From the NCBI GenBank assembly GCA_014379625.1, contig JACMLJ010000031.1:1-64000 (forward strand): DNA of 64,000 nt, written 5' to 3'. The translations under genes were made by a program, and so were the position numbers. This stretch comes from Ferruginibacter sp. GTDB taxonomy: Bacteria; Bacteroidota; Bacteroidia; Chitinophagales; Chitinophagaceae. The stretch's first letter is position 1; the number at the start of each line of letters is the position of its first letter. Below are positions 17,089-26,418 of this stretch, piece by piece. Under the pieces are notes generated by a model. It was not told the origin of the DNA, did no database searches, and saw only the letters and a list, made by a program, of their open reading frames with translations.

Positions 17089-18645
17089 TTAATAATATCT
17101 TTTTTTTCCCTGCAGGTATTTTTCCCTGATGATCAGGCTGATTGGCTTTTCCAGCACCTTACTTTCCACCCAGGAAATGATATCGAGGTAGGCAAATGAA
17201 CGTGTTTGAAAACGGTTCTTTTCCAGCTTTTTTATACTCACCAGAAATTTTTGTAATTCAGGTTTTAGTTTTTGACGGTGAACATGAAAAGAGTTACGCA
17301 AAAATTTAAACATCTCCTCTTCTACGATAGTGAGGTTTTCCATCTTTGCCATAAAGCGATATACAGAGCGTATCAGGGAATCGATGATTTCAAAATTCCC
17401 CAATTCATAATGTGCCATCAGGTGCATTAACCGGGCGTAGCATTGCAGGTCGTTCCGCATACCATCACTGCCATTAATGATCTTTTGAAGGTAGTCGATG
17501 GATATGTCAAACTTACCGCTACCAAAATAAAGGGAGGCTATTTTGTAGTTGAATACCAATAGCCTGTGATTGTCTAAATAAAGCGCATATTCTACCAGTT
17601 TATCTTCAATCAGCGGAACCTCTTTCAAGCCTTCATCAAAAGTTCCCAGCATAAAATGCTGATTTATTTTAGCGCTGCTGATATAGATAAAGGTTTGGAT
17701 ACGGTGATTATCATGGTTGTTGGCCACAGTTGTTTTAGAAAACTTTATAAAATGCTGCAGGTCGATCTCAAATTTCTGGTAGTTTCTCAGATCAAAATGA
17801 GCATTGAGTAAATTATGCAAACCTTTAATGTAGTAGCCGGTTTCAACGCGTATCATCAGCGGCTGTTCATGAAATACATCCACCCATTTTTGAGCATAAC
17901 GATAATACATTAAAAAATCCTGGCGAATAAAGGCATACCAGCAGTAGCATTGATACAAATACAGTCTTTCATAAAAACCTGTTTGGTGATGTGCTTTCTC
18001 GGGAAGATTGTTCTTTAAAAAATTTATTACACCTGTCTCATCCTTCTCATTTCGGGCATGGCCATTCTTTATATACCAGCTATACAATCGCAGCGCAAGG
18101 TTAGACAGCTTAGCTACCATTTCTACCCTTGCGTTTACTTCCAAGGCTTCTGCGGATAATTGTTCCCCCCTATCCTGCATACTCCTGGTAATGTGCAATG
18201 TTTCAATCTTTTTTTCCCAGGATATTACCTGGGTTAAAAAATTAAATTTATTATGCAGTTTCGCGGTTTCTTTTAATTTCTCCAGTATTTTCAGGCTTTG
18301 CAAATACAATCCTTTATTGTAAAGGATACGGGCATGATCAAGTTGTTCATTCAACTGCATATCGATACTGTCGGTACTTTTTAAAATCCGCAGACTGGCA
18401 AGCAATTGCTTGTATAAATGCACTTTTGTATTTGATAACTGGGGTTTCCGGATGGAAGAAAGCCTTTTAAGTAAAACGCCTTCATCATATTCATTCAATT
18501 TATCAAGCGCGTCAAATAATTCAATTATTTTCAGGTTCTCATTGCCGGAACTTCTTTTGATATAAAGCTTAAAATTTCTTTTTTCTGCCTTTTCAAGTGT
18601 TTTAATAAGTTGAAATAAAGTATCTGTAAATCGGGTGGGCATCAT
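17089..18645 (-). CDS. Helical-repeat (TPR-like) protein of unknown function
   Basis: This 518-residue protein is almost entirely alpha-helical. Helix pairs with TPR-like spacing recur (LYNKGLYLQSLKILEKLKETA, LYFGSGKFDISIDYLQKI, LMAHYELGNFEIIDSLI). The N-terminus FTDTLFQLIKTLEKAEKRNFKLYIKR is shared by a common hypothetical family in Chitinophagaceae, which I recognise but which has no assigned function. No signal peptide or membrane helix is present, so it is probably cytoplasmic and scaffolding. The start MMPTRFTD at 18645 was preferred over 18699 because the upstream residues lie in a T-rich leader. A candidate small RNA begins about 120 bp away on the opposite strand. Confidence 0.6.
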   Translation of the reverse strand: MMPTRFTDTLFQLIKTLEKAEKRNFKLYIKRSSGNENLKIIELFDALDKLNEYDEGVLLKRLSSIRKPQLSNTKVHLYKQLLASLRILKSTDSIDMQLNEQLDHARILYNKGLYLQSLKILEKLKETAKLHNKFNFLTQVISWEKKIETLHITRSMQDRGEQLSAEALEVNARVEMVAKLSNLALRLYSWYIKNGHARNEKDETGVINFLKNNLPEKAHHQTGFYERLYLYQCYCWYAFIRQDFLMYYRYAQKWVDVFHEQPLMIRVETGYYIKGLHNLLNAHFDLRNYQKFEIDLQHFIKFSKTTVANNHDNHRIQTFIYISSAKINQHFMLGTFDEGLKEVPLIEDKLVEYALYLDNHRLLVFNYKIASLYFGSGKFDISIDYLQKIINGSDGMRNDLQCYARLMHLMAHYELGNFEIIDSLIRSVYRFMAKMENLTIVEEEMFKFLRNSFHVHRQKLKPELQKFLVSIKKLEKNRFQTRSFAYLDIISWVESKVLEKPISLIIREKYLQGKKRYY

Positions 18646-18755
18646 TAATATTTTTTTATAAAATGTAGTGCCAAAGGGGATTTCGCTATTGAAAATCACC
18701 TTTTAGCATAATAAAATCACTCATAAGTTGATTATGAGGGTATTAAAGCACATCT

Positions 18756-18763
18756 TACCTTTG
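18756..18763 (+). promoter_or_regulatory. -7 element TACCTTTG of a plus-strand transcript
   Basis: Matches TAnnTTTG. A TTG lies 25 bp upstream (18728-18730), a little far for a -33 element. No plus-strand protein gene follows for thousands of bases, so the promoter would drive the candidate RNA below. Confidence 0.4.
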
Positions 18764-18769
18764 AATAAG

Positions 18770-18951
18770 AAGCATGATTATTGAATCCATAAAGCAGGCA
18801 ATCGTCAAGAAAGCAATCAATCATTAGTAGTTACACATGCATAATGTGCAGGAATGTATACTGAGAAATTCAGTCAAAAGTTAATATAAGAATTTCATAT
18901 AGCAAGCAATCGTTAAAGTCCTCCGGTTTCTACCGGAGGGCTATTTTTTTG
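18770..18951 (+). ncRNA. Candidate small RNA (about 180 nt) with two tiny ORFs
   Basis: A TAnnTTTG element at 18756 and a strong intrinsic terminator at 18920-18951 bracket about 180 nt on the plus strand, between two minus-strand genes. Inside are two short ORFs: 18774-18827 (17 codons, MIIESIKQAIVKKAINH) and 18837-18884 (15 codons). A 15-bp imperfect direct repeat GCAxGCAATCGTxAA occurs at 18794-18808 and 18902-18916, the second copy just before the terminator stem. It could be a regulatory RNA, a small-protein mRNA or a 6S-like RNA. No family was recognised, so the call rests on the promoter and terminator only. Confidence 0.4.
18920..18951 (+). terminator. Strong rho-independent terminator
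   Basis: Stem CCTCCGGT/ACCGGAGG (18920-18927, 18932-18939) with a TTCT loop, followed by GCTA and a T tract to 18951. It works only on the plus strand, where no annotated gene precedes it. Confidence 0.8.
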
Positions 18952-19007
18952 CAAAATAATGGTATATTACTGATAATAATTAATTTTTTTACCGTTTTTT
19001 CCATTTA

Positions 19008-20840
19008 TCAGTTAGGTATTACAAAATCAGGCTTGCGTATAAAAGTGCTATTATACTTAAACCTCAAACTGGTACTCAATTCTATCTTATATCCTTTCAT
19101 ATATCCAATAGGACGCGGAAAGACATAGGCTCTTAATTCAATGGTTCCATAAATAAGGTTTTCATTACGTGTACGGATGCCTGCGCCCCAGGCGCTATAC
19201 AATTCGCTTTTAGCCAGTGATTGGTTGATAGGTGTTATTACGCTCATATCCCCGAATATAAAAGGCGCCATTCTGAAACCCCAGAATTTATTCATATTAA
19301 AAAAAACAGCTTCCCCTTTAGCTGTTCCCCTGAAATCAGCATTAATAGTAGTGTTGTCATAATAAGGAAGGCCAAATGTACTGCGTAAAAATAATGGCTG
19401 ATTTGAAACAGGCCGTACCTGTTTGGTAAAGGAAGCGCCATAAAAATTACGGTTCTGCCATTTGCTCCCCATTTTTTTTAACCGGGTAAAATGATCGACG
19501 CCCAGCAGCAGGTCGATATCTTCCAACCTTTTTTTAAACGAAAATGTACCAAATCTCAGCGTATATGAACTGTAAAAACCTTTGTTGTTAAAATGGCTGC
19601 GCTGAGCTTCCAGGCCATAGTAAGCCCTCGACCGCTTGTCTTTGTCTGTCCATCCTCCAATAGCCGAGGCGCTAAAACCCTCCGGAACATCTTCGTTGCG
19701 CCCGAAACCATATATAAAATTTGTGCGGTAAAAGTCTTGTTTAAAAATACTAAAAGCCATTAAAACACCGGAGATATTTGCGTACCGGTAATCGTAGTCG
19801 AACAGGTTTCTTTGGGGCAACTGGTTGAAACGCTGGCTAAACCCCCTGATCGCAACGAATTTCCTTAATGGCTTGATTATATTTCCGTAAAGCAATTTTT
19901 TGCTGCCGAAATTATAACCAAACCAGGCATCGGCATTATAGTAACTATACTTGTAATGACTTTGGTACAAAGAATCCTTAGGATAAGCATTCCTGGTTTT
20001 ACTAAACGAAAGGTCAGCCGCCCCAATCCAGGGAATATAAAGCGATACCAATGGTTTTTCAAAATGTGTATACACAAAACTTTCCTGGCTCCTGTTGCTG
20101 CTAAAAGCACTTTTATAGGTTTGAAACCCAATGCTCCAATCGATAAATGAGCCCTTAACATTTCGTTTTATCATCTCCACCCCATACCCTAAATTAGGAT
20201 GACGGTCTTTTTCATAAAATGTACTTACCGCAATCTTTGACCCGCTACCGCCAAAATTTTCCTCTCTTATTCCAATCTTCGCCCGCTCTACGCCACTGAT
20301 ACTGATATTACCTCCAATAGAAAATACATCTTTGGTTATTACAATTACATCTACCAGATCTGTACTACCCGGCACACTAACTACCAAAATACGGGAATCC
20401 TGTATATATACCTGGTTACGCAAATGACGTTCATTGTCGGCTACCAGGTAGGGGTTTATTTTACTGCCCTCCCTGAAAAACAGGTTATTCAAAATTATTT
20501 TGTCCCGGGTATTTTTATGGAAAGCGTTGGCAATCACCACGCCAATGGTGTTTTTGACCCGGTTTGTATCATAAATATTTCTTTCAAAGCCTAAACTTAG
20601 TATTGCAATAAAACGAATTGATTTACCGGTATGGACAAGGTAGGGATTGGCTGTTTTTACCGGCTCAGGTCCGGGGATATCTACCGAAACACTTTTTCCA
20701 AGCCTACCCAAAAGTCCTCTTTTTTTTGAGAGAAAGAAAGTGTCTTTTGGGAGGGGCACCTCCTGTGCAAAAAGATAAATTGTATTAAAAAAGAATGCCA
20801 CCAGTATTAACCATACAACCAGTGAGACCTGTTTTAACAT
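19008..20840 (-). CDS. Omp85-like outer-membrane beta-barrel protein
   Basis: A signal peptide (LVAFFFNTIYLFAQ) is followed by a POTRA-like region around residues 75-150: ALSLGFER..., GSKINPYLVADNERHLRNQVYI and DSRILVVSVPGSTDLVDVIVITKD. This strand-helix-strand pattern and the phrase DLVDVIVITKD are typical of Omp85-family N-termini. The remaining 450 residues alternate aromatic and polar positions and contain FGGSGSKIAVS and many YxxxF strands, as in 16-stranded barrels. The end PDFVIPN lacks a clear terminal Phe. It is probably an outer-membrane translocation or assembly protein distinct from BamA, exact role unknown. The gene is monocistronic. Confidence 0.7.
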   Translation of the reverse strand: MLKQVSLVVWLILVAFFFNTIYLFAQEVPLPKDTFFLSKKRGLLGRLGKSVSVDIPGPEPVKTANPYLVHTGKSIRFIAILSLGFERNIYDTNRVKNTIGVVIANAFHKNTRDKIILNNLFFREGSKINPYLVADNERHLRNQVYIQDSRILVVSVPGSTDLVDVIVITKDVFSIGGNISISGVERAKIGIREENFGGSGSKIAVSTFYEKDRHPNLGYGVEMIKRNVKGSFIDWSIGFQTYKSAFSSNRSQESFVYTHFEKPLVSLYIPWIGAADLSFSKTRNAYPKDSLYQSHYKYSYYNADAWFGYNFGSKKLLYGNIIKPLRKFVAIRGFSQRFNQLPQRNLFDYDYRYANISGVLMAFSIFKQDFYRTNFIYGFGRNEDVPEGFSASAIGGWTDKDKRSRAYYGLEAQRSHFNNKGFYSSYTLRFGTFSFKKRLEDIDLLLGVDHFTRLKKMGSKWQNRNFYGASFTKQVRPVSNQPLFLRSTFGLPYYDNTTINADFRGTAKGEAVFFNMNKFWGFRMAPFIFGDMSVITPINQSLAKSELYSAWGAGIRTRNENLIYGTIELRAYVFPRPIGYMKGYKIELSTSLRFKYNSTFIRKPDFVIPN

Positions 20841-21040
20841 AATTAAAGATGGATTTTTCGTTGTAAAGATATTGAATTGGGGAGAGAAAATAAAAAGGAA
20901 AGCTAAAAAGGGTGCATCCCAAATTGTCGCTCTTTTTTATTCCTGCGGCCGTTGTTGGCGCCGGGCCATGGAGGAAGTTTGCTGCCCCGGTAAAATTATT
21001 GACAGATCAATGGGCAGCGTCAGGCGTAGCCCATTGCCGA

Positions 21041-21820
21041 TTAACTTTCTTTCCCCATAGCAGCCTGTTTCATTGAAATGGCAGTCTCATGACCTACATA
21101 ATGTTCAATCCGTTTTTCAATAAAGTAAATTAACGGTGTTAAAATTACAGCCATAGAAAACTTATAGATATAATTTAAAAGACAAATTGCCAGCACCAAT
21201 TGCCAGCTCCATCCCTTCCCTATTTTAAAAGCAATAAACAGTACTATAAAGCTATCCACCAATTGCGATATTAAAGTAGAGCCGGTTGCCCTGAGCCAGA
21301 TTTTTTTTTCGCCGGTATACTTCTTTATTTTATGAAACACGGTAACGTCTACGATCTGGCTTACCAAAAATGCCACTAGGCTTCCAAGAATGATCCACAT
21401 GCCCTGGCCAAAAATACCATTGAAAGCCTTACTCATATCCGGGATACCGTCTGCTACACCGGTACCATACCAAAAATCGGCCGGCGGAACCGCCATCGCA
21501 AAATAAAACATTACAAACGCATAAGTGATTAGTGCAACCGCTGTGTAGGATATCCTTCTTACTGCTTTTGGGCCATAGTATTCATTTACAATATCGGTCA
21601 TCACAAACTCCAGTGGCCAAAGCAATACACCGCAGGTAAGGTTAAACGATAAATCCTTTTGGCCAAACAAAGTAAAACCGGAGGGTGACCATCCAAATAA
21701 TTTTTCCAACGAAAAAATCTTCCCCCCGATACATTCGGCTATTAGCGCATTGGCTACAAAGAATGCCGTGAATATCACAAACAACTTAGTGGGTTTGTCT
21801 TTCAAAATATTGTGTATCAT
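21041..21820 (-). CDS. yhhQ: Queuosine-precursor transporter (VUT/YhhQ family)
   Basis: The 259-residue protein has six to seven membrane helices and the family signatures: ANALIAECIGGKIFS in helix 1, PLEFVMTDIVNEYYGPKAVRR after helix 3 (the T-D-x-x-N-E-x-Y-G motif is diagnostic) and WLRATGSTLISQLVDSFIVLF near residue 190. In E. coli YhhQ imports preQ0/preQ1 for the tRNA base queuosine. The ATG at 21820 is chosen because the upstream residues run into the neighbouring gene. It is the last gene of a likely three-gene minus-strand unit pcm - small membrane protein - yhhQ, 7 bp after the membrane protein. Confidence 0.85.
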   Translation of the reverse strand: MIHNILKDKPTKLFVIFTAFFVANALIAECIGGKIFSLEKLFGWSPSGFTLFGQKDLSFNLTCGVLLWPLEFVMTDIVNEYYGPKAVRRISYTAVALITYAFVMFYFAMAVPPADFWYGTGVADGIPDMSKAFNGIFGQGMWIILGSLVAFLVSQIVDVTVFHKIKKYTGEKKIWLRATGSTLISQLVDSFIVLFIAFKIGKGWSWQLVLAICLLNYIYKFSMAVILTPLIYFIEKRIEHYVGHETAISMKQAAMGKES

Positions 21821-21827
21821 CTTATTT

Positions 21828-22127
21828 CTAATAAATAAAAAAATAATATACCTGTAATAAAAGAAATATGAAGTTAACGATAACAAGCCATTGAGGGATT
21901 TGTTTCATTTTTTTTGAAAGCAGCAGCATCAATGCTGTGAAACAGAAAATTAAATTGATAAAAATTGCAAACTGACCCAATACCACCAGCGTACCTGTTA
22001 CAAAAGGCAATGGAATTATATTATCGCTTACCTTATTTTTTTTATTATTGAACTCTATATAACCAAGTATAATAAACACCAGAAAGCTCAGATTGCAGAT
22101 AAATGCGATCTTAGAAAATAATTTCAT
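21828..22127 (-). CDS. Small three-helix membrane protein
   Basis: The 99-residue protein has hydrophobic helices near residues 5-23, 45-70 and 78-97, with a short polar loop NNKKNKVSD. It ends 7 bp before yhhQ, so it is probably cotranscribed and translationally linked with it. I recognise this only as a small uncharacterised Bacteroidota membrane protein; a role as an accessory to the transporter is speculation. Confidence 0.6.
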   Translation of the reverse strand: MKLFSKIAFICNLSFLVFIILGYIEFNNKKNKVSDNIIPLPFVTGTLVVLGQFAIFINLIFCFTALMLLLSKKMKQIPQWLVIVNFIFLLLQVYYFFIY

Positions 22128-22193
22128 AAATTAATTATTGTTATTACACTTTCAACCGGCGCTACCCGGGTTTTGTATTTTCACATTGCCCGA

Positions 22194-22850
22194 TTATCCG
22201 TTCCTGCCTGTGAGCATTGGTACAAAAGAAAAATGTTGAAAAGCTTCTTCACTGGTAGAACCATCCGGATTTTTTGTGATACGCAGCATGCGCTGGTGTT
22301 CGCCTTCATCAACCGGTATTACCATTTTACCACCAGCTTTTAATTGTTCAATTAGCTTTGGCGGGATAACAGGGGCCGCCGCCGTGATAATTATTTTATC
22401 AAAGGGCGCATAGGTAGGCAGACCTTCGTACCCGTCACCAAAAAAGAATTTCAGGTTCGGGTATTTGCTTTTAAAAATGTACCGTTTGGTTTTTTCAAAC
22501 AATACTTTTTGCCGCTCGATTGTAAAAACCTTTACCCCCATTTCGGCGAGTACGGTTGCCTGGTAGATGCTGCCGGTTCCAATCTCCAGTACTTTATCGT
22601 AAGGTTTTACCTGCAACAGTTGGGTCTGGAATGCAACCGTGTATGGCTGTGAAATCGTTTGTCCTTCACTGATGGGAAAGGCCCTGTCTTCATAAGCTAT
22701 TTCATCAAAGGCGCTATCCAAAAAAAAGTGACGGGGGATATTGTTCATTGCAGCAAGCACGTTTTCGTCAGTGATGCCTTTGCCGCGCAGGATGTCTATT
22801 AATTTCTTTCGCAGCCCCTTGTGGCGGTATGTATCTTCGAAGTTTCTCAT
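22194..22850 (-). CDS. pcm: Protein-L-isoaspartate O-methyltransferase
   Basis: This SAM-dependent enzyme repairs isoaspartyl residues in damaged proteins. The 218-residue protein has the family order: VPRHFFL-like NIPRHFFLDSAF, the substrate loop ISEGQTISQPYTVA, motif I LEIGTGSIYQATVL, IERQKVLFEKTK, FGDGYEGLPTYAPFDKIIITAAAP and the C-terminal LKAGGKMVIPV. Motif I normally reads GTGSGYQ; here the second Gly is Ile, an unusual change at the SAM site. The start at 22850 (MRNFED) is taken instead of 22880, whose extra residues are cysteine-rich and non-conserved. It probably heads the unit with the small membrane protein and yhhQ. Confidence 0.9.
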   Translation of the reverse strand: MRNFEDTYRHKGLRKKLIDILRGKGITDENVLAAMNNIPRHFFLDSAFDEIAYEDRAFPISEGQTISQPYTVAFQTQLLQVKPYDKVLEIGTGSIYQATVLAEMGVKVFTIERQKVLFEKTKRYIFKSKYPNLKFFFGDGYEGLPTYAPFDKIIITAAAPVIPPKLIEQLKAGGKMVIPVDEGEHQRMLRITKNPDGSTSEEAFQHFSFVPMLTGRNG

Positions 22851-23089
22851 AAAAGCGGTTCCGCAACATCCTTGTACCACAACGAAAAAAGGATCCGGGG
22901 AGAGTTAAAATTGATAGGTATAAATATTTATTTTACAGAACTTGTTCAAAATCAGCTTTCATTTTCCACCTTAGGCTGGCAGCAGTTTCAACTCCAGGCG
23001 AAGGACCATGTTTCTCCTGAAACACAGCACAAGGTAGAATAAATAATGTAATGCTAATCCTGTCTTTTATTAATTTCAACCTGCACCAA

Positions 23090-24130
23090 TCAATTGTAGG
23101 TGGGCATATGATTATCAAAAAACGCTCCGGTGGCGCTATTCCAATTGTTGATGAGATCATGCCTGCTTTGATTGAGATAATTGTTATTCGCATTGTAGGC
23201 ATTAACCGCGGTATTCACTTCTTTAACTCCCTTGTTAAAACTATTTACTTCGTCTTTGGTGGGCGCTGACTTTTTTTCAAATTCCTTTTGCATTTTATCA
23301 AACGCTTCCTGCTTTAACAAATAATCGGATATAGCAGGGATTTTTTCTGTTGCTTCTTTTACGTAAAATTCCAACAAGCGTTTACAATTTGAAATTAATG
23401 AATTATCTCCATTGAAGGGAGACAGCTTTTCAAGCTTTTCGAGGCCTTCTTTCGAAAACTGCAAAAGGCTGTTTCTATTCTGTTCAATCCCATTGATATT
23501 TTTCTTCTCAATGGCAACCACCAGGTAAGCTTCCTGCTTAAAACTTTTAAAAAAGGTAAGGTAGATGGGATTATAATAATCTACTGTTTGCCCCACTTTT
23601 TTCATCATCGCCCCTATTTCATCTTCGCTGTTCAGCAAACTAACATTATGTTCTGCAGCAAATTTCTTTTCCACCGCATGAAGCGCTGCACTTGCTTCAT
23701 CCATTTTCTTATCCACCATTTGTTTTGCAAGCAGGTAGGCTTCCATCAGGTCGTAGGATTGTTCGGCAATTTCTTCCATATTCACGATCTTATTATAATC
23801 TTCATTCAGCGCATTGAAATAAAGTTTCATAAAAGAAACCGCAGAATCCCTGTACGACTTGTCATTTTTATAAGAAGGCATCCCACTGATATTCATCCTG
23901 CTTTCCTGTATCTCATCTAACAATTTCGCCTTCAGGCTTTCTACTTTTTTTGCTCTTTTATTATGAGATGAAGCACTGTTATAGGCCAGGAACCTTTTGG
24001 CAATAGTTTGGTGTTGCTTACCGATGAAACCCATATAGGCGCCGGGGTCTTCAAAATCCTGGGCATTCGTTTGGTTACAAATAAAAAATAAAAATGTCGC
24101 CAGGTAAATTAAAAAGGTAGATTTTTTCAT
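23090..24130 (-). CDS. Secreted helical protein, LIC11966-like surface protein
   Basis: A Sec signal peptide (IYLATFLFFICNQTNA) is followed by about 320 mostly helical residues: YMGFIGKQHQTIAKRFLAYN at the start of the mature part, KVESLKAKLLDEIQESRMNI in the middle and YLNQSRHDLINNWNSATGAFFDNHMP at the end. The general pattern resembles the LIC11966 surface-protein family, a name I give cautiously from memory. There is no catalytic motif or lipobox. It is likely periplasmic or surface-exposed. It lies immediately downstream of the tail-specific protease gene on the same strand but a heptamer-repeat hairpin separates them. Confidence 0.5.
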   Translation of the reverse strand: MKKSTFLIYLATFLFFICNQTNAQDFEDPGAYMGFIGKQHQTIAKRFLAYNSASSHNKRAKKVESLKAKLLDEIQESRMNISGMPSYKNDKSYRDSAVSFMKLYFNALNEDYNKIVNMEEIAEQSYDLMEAYLLAKQMVDKKMDEASAALHAVEKKFAAEHNVSLLNSEDEIGAMMKKVGQTVDYYNPIYLTFFKSFKQEAYLVVAIEKKNINGIEQNRNSLLQFSKEGLEKLEKLSPFNGDNSLISNCKRLLEFYVKEATEKIPAISDYLLKQEAFDKMQKEFEKKSAPTKDEVNSFNKGVKEVNTAVNAYNANNNYLNQSRHDLINNWNSATGAFFDNHMPTYN

Positions 24131-24145
24131 ACTATTATTTTGGAG

Positions 24146-24245
24146 TGGTTCAATGGTGAATGGGCAAAGGCATGGGTTATTTTAGTATATTATTATTCAA
24201 AACTTGCTATCATAAATTCACTATTCACCATTCACCCTTCACCAA
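24146..24245. repeat. Inverted pair of 7-bp-period arrays
   Basis: TGGTGAATGGGCAA-type heptamers at 24146-24176 face TTCACTATTCACC-type heptamers at 24216-24245, able to fold into a hairpin with an AT-rich loop. The right array runs into the stop codon of the protease gene (24239-24241). Confidence 0.6.
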
Positions 24246-26317
24246 CTCAGCCAATCCTGCATTATTTTATAAGATTCGGCAATATAGCTGTCTTTCTCTA
24301 TTCGCTGAATATTTATTTCATTGATGCTTTTGCTTTGTGCTGAATTCAATTGCCCGCGTTCCAAATCAAGACTGTTATTGTGTGCCGTGATCAACCGGTG
24401 CGTACTGTCCGCTTCTCTCTCAATGGATTTATACATGTCTGTAAACTTTTTATAATAGTCGGTATAGCTCGCCCATTGTAAAGGAATATTTCTTGCACCA
24501 TCTATATTTTTGTACCAGGTTGCAAATGTATTGATAGACTTAAAATCATAGCCAGCGCTAACCCTGGCCTCACTGTTGGCGCGGAGTTTGGCAAAGGGTA
24601 TTGGCGGCAGCGCCTGGTATATTGCAGGCCTGGTATTATCGGGTTGAAGGGCAGATATATTGCCTTTTTCCCTGAGCCTGTCCATCGCATACATATCCGG
24701 CAAAGCAATATCCGGTATCACGCCTTTCCATTGGGTTGTGGAGCCATCTACGCGGTAAAATTTGCCCTGGGTTACTTTCACATAGCTTTCATATTTGGCT
24801 GTTTTTGAAAAATTACCCGTTGTATCCATGGGTAAAATAACCTGGGCAGAACCTTTGCCATAGGTAGTACTGCCAACAATTAAGGCACGATGGTAATCCT
24901 GTAATACTGCTGCTACCAGTTCAGAAGCAGAAGCGCTCATAGTATTTACCATTACCAGCATCGGGCCATCATAAATAGTGCCCCTGTTGGGGTCTCGTAA
25001 AAAATGTACCTTACCTGTTTTATCTTTTGTGGAGGTAAGCGTTCCTTCGCTGATAAAAATACCCGCTAGTTCAAGCGCTTCATGCAATGATCCACCCCCA
25101 TTGTACCGCAGATCCAATATCAGCCCCGAAACCGAATCTCTTTTTAATTTCACCAACTCTTTTGCAACATCATTGGAGCATCCGTTTATGTTATCTTCAT
25201 CCCCTTCTTTTACATAAAAGCCGGGCAAAGTGATATAACCAATTTTTTTTGCTCCTTTTAAAATGTAACTTTTTACCACCCCTTCTTCGTTGGTAATTTT
25301 TTCTTTGCTTAATACGGCTGTCTTTTGTGCGCCGCTTGCCGTTCGCACAGTGATGGTGATCTTTTCATTACTGCTGCCCTCAAATATTTTATCCAGCCGG
25401 GCCATACTGGAATCCGGCAAAGCCAGTTCGGGGTTATCGCCCGATTTTATTTTTACAATTACATCACCCTTATGCAGTTCTCCATTGCGCCATGCCGGTC
25501 CCCCGGGGACGAGGTAAGTTATTACCCATTCCCCCTTTTCATTTTCATCCATTTCAAAGCCAGTCGAAAATTCCAGTCCGCTCATTTCAGTTTCAAAATC
25601 TGTTTTTGTACCTGCACTCATGTAATCGGTATGCGGGTCGTAGCACCAACTGATGGCGGACAGGTACTTATCTTCCATTTCCTTACCAGGCTGCCGCAGT
25701 TCAGCTAATATATTTTGTACCCACAATAATTCCTGTTTCTTTATTTTTTCCCTGGCCTTTTTTTCAAGTTCGGCGAAATTGAGCGGCTTTGTATAATTTA
25801 TATTGCCCCCGGTTGAATCCATCACTTTATCGGATATCGAGCGTAATACTTTCCATTTTAGATATTTTTCCCAGGTTTTATACAGTTCAAAACCATTTGC
25901 CGGGTAGTCGGCCAGGGGCCAGGTGAGGTTATCCGCTACAAGAAAATCCAAAGGGCTGGCCAGTACTGTTTTAATCGCACTATCCGCTCTTAACAAACTA
26001 CTTCTGAATAACAGGATAGTTTTATTAAAAAAGTTCCATTCCTTTCCCATCATTTCATCATCTAAACGGGTACGATAAGGATCCAACTGTGCAATTTCCG
26101 TTTTCGAGAATACAAGTTTTTCATCGTCCAGCAATTCCATCCACCGGTTAAATAGTCTTACAGAGATGGAATCATTCCATTCTAAAGGCTGGTAATGATT
26201 TTGTTCTAAAAAGCGGCGAAGGGTGATTGATTTTTGACGGAGCGCATCAGTACTATATTGCTGTGCGGGAGCAAAAAATGAGCATCCCAACAGGAAGAGC
26301 AGTAAAATACTTTTCAT
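24239..26317 (-). CDS. prc: Carboxy-terminal (tail-specific) processing protease
   Basis: The 692-residue periplasmic protease trims or degrades proteins from their C-termini. It has a signal peptide (FLLGCSFFAPAQQ), an N-terminal helical region (LFNRWMELLDDEKLVF), a PDZ domain near 230-330 (GLEFSTGFEM, GPAWRNGELHKGDVIVKI) and an S41 catalytic domain. The catalytic Ser lies in NTMSASASELVAA and the Lys in STTYGKGSAQV. The C-terminal DUF3340-like tail (LDLERGQLNSAQSKSINEIN) is typical of the long Prc type. Length agrees with E. coli Prc. Its stop codon lies inside a heptamer array. Confidence 0.9.
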   Translation of the reverse strand: MKSILLLFLLGCSFFAPAQQYSTDALRQKSITLRRFLEQNHYQPLEWNDSISVRLFNRWMELLDDEKLVFSKTEIAQLDPYRTRLDDEMMGKEWNFFNKTILLFRSSLLRADSAIKTVLASPLDFLVADNLTWPLADYPANGFELYKTWEKYLKWKVLRSISDKVMDSTGGNINYTKPLNFAELEKKAREKIKKQELLWVQNILAELRQPGKEMEDKYLSAISWCYDPHTDYMSAGTKTDFETEMSGLEFSTGFEMDENEKGEWVITYLVPGGPAWRNGELHKGDVIVKIKSGDNPELALPDSSMARLDKIFEGSSNEKITITVRTASGAQKTAVLSKEKITNEEGVVKSYILKGAKKIGYITLPGFYVKEGDEDNINGCSNDVAKELVKLKRDSVSGLILDLRYNGGGSLHEALELAGIFISEGTLTSTKDKTGKVHFLRDPNRGTIYDGPMLVMVNTMSASASELVAAVLQDYHRALIVGSTTYGKGSAQVILPMDTTGNFSKTAKYESYVKVTQGKFYRVDGSTTQWKGVIPDIALPDMYAMDRLREKGNISALQPDNTRPAIYQALPPIPFAKLRANSEARVSAGYDFKSINTFATWYKNIDGARNIPLQWASYTDYYKKFTDMYKSIEREADSTHRLITAHNNSLDLERGQLNSAQSKSINEINIQRIEKDSYIAESYKIMQDWLSW

Positions 26318-26366
26318 ATTTGTGGAGTTGGCGGGTAAGCGGATGTACTCATAGCGACTGCAATAT

Positions 26367-26395
26367 AAAAAAATGCCAGGAGTAAAATCCTGACA
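26367..26395 (-). terminator. Intrinsic terminator after the phosphohexomutase gene
   Basis: On the minus strand: stem TGTCAGGA/TCCTGGCA (26374-26395) with a 6-base loop, then a run of T (26367-26373). Confidence 0.75.
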
Positions 26396-26418
26396 TTTAA
26401 CATAAACATCTTTTATTT

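Noticed and set aside
18770..18951. Firm assignment as 6S RNA
   Set aside because: Size fits, but I could not draw the long closed stem with a central bubble, so only a generic sRNA call is made.
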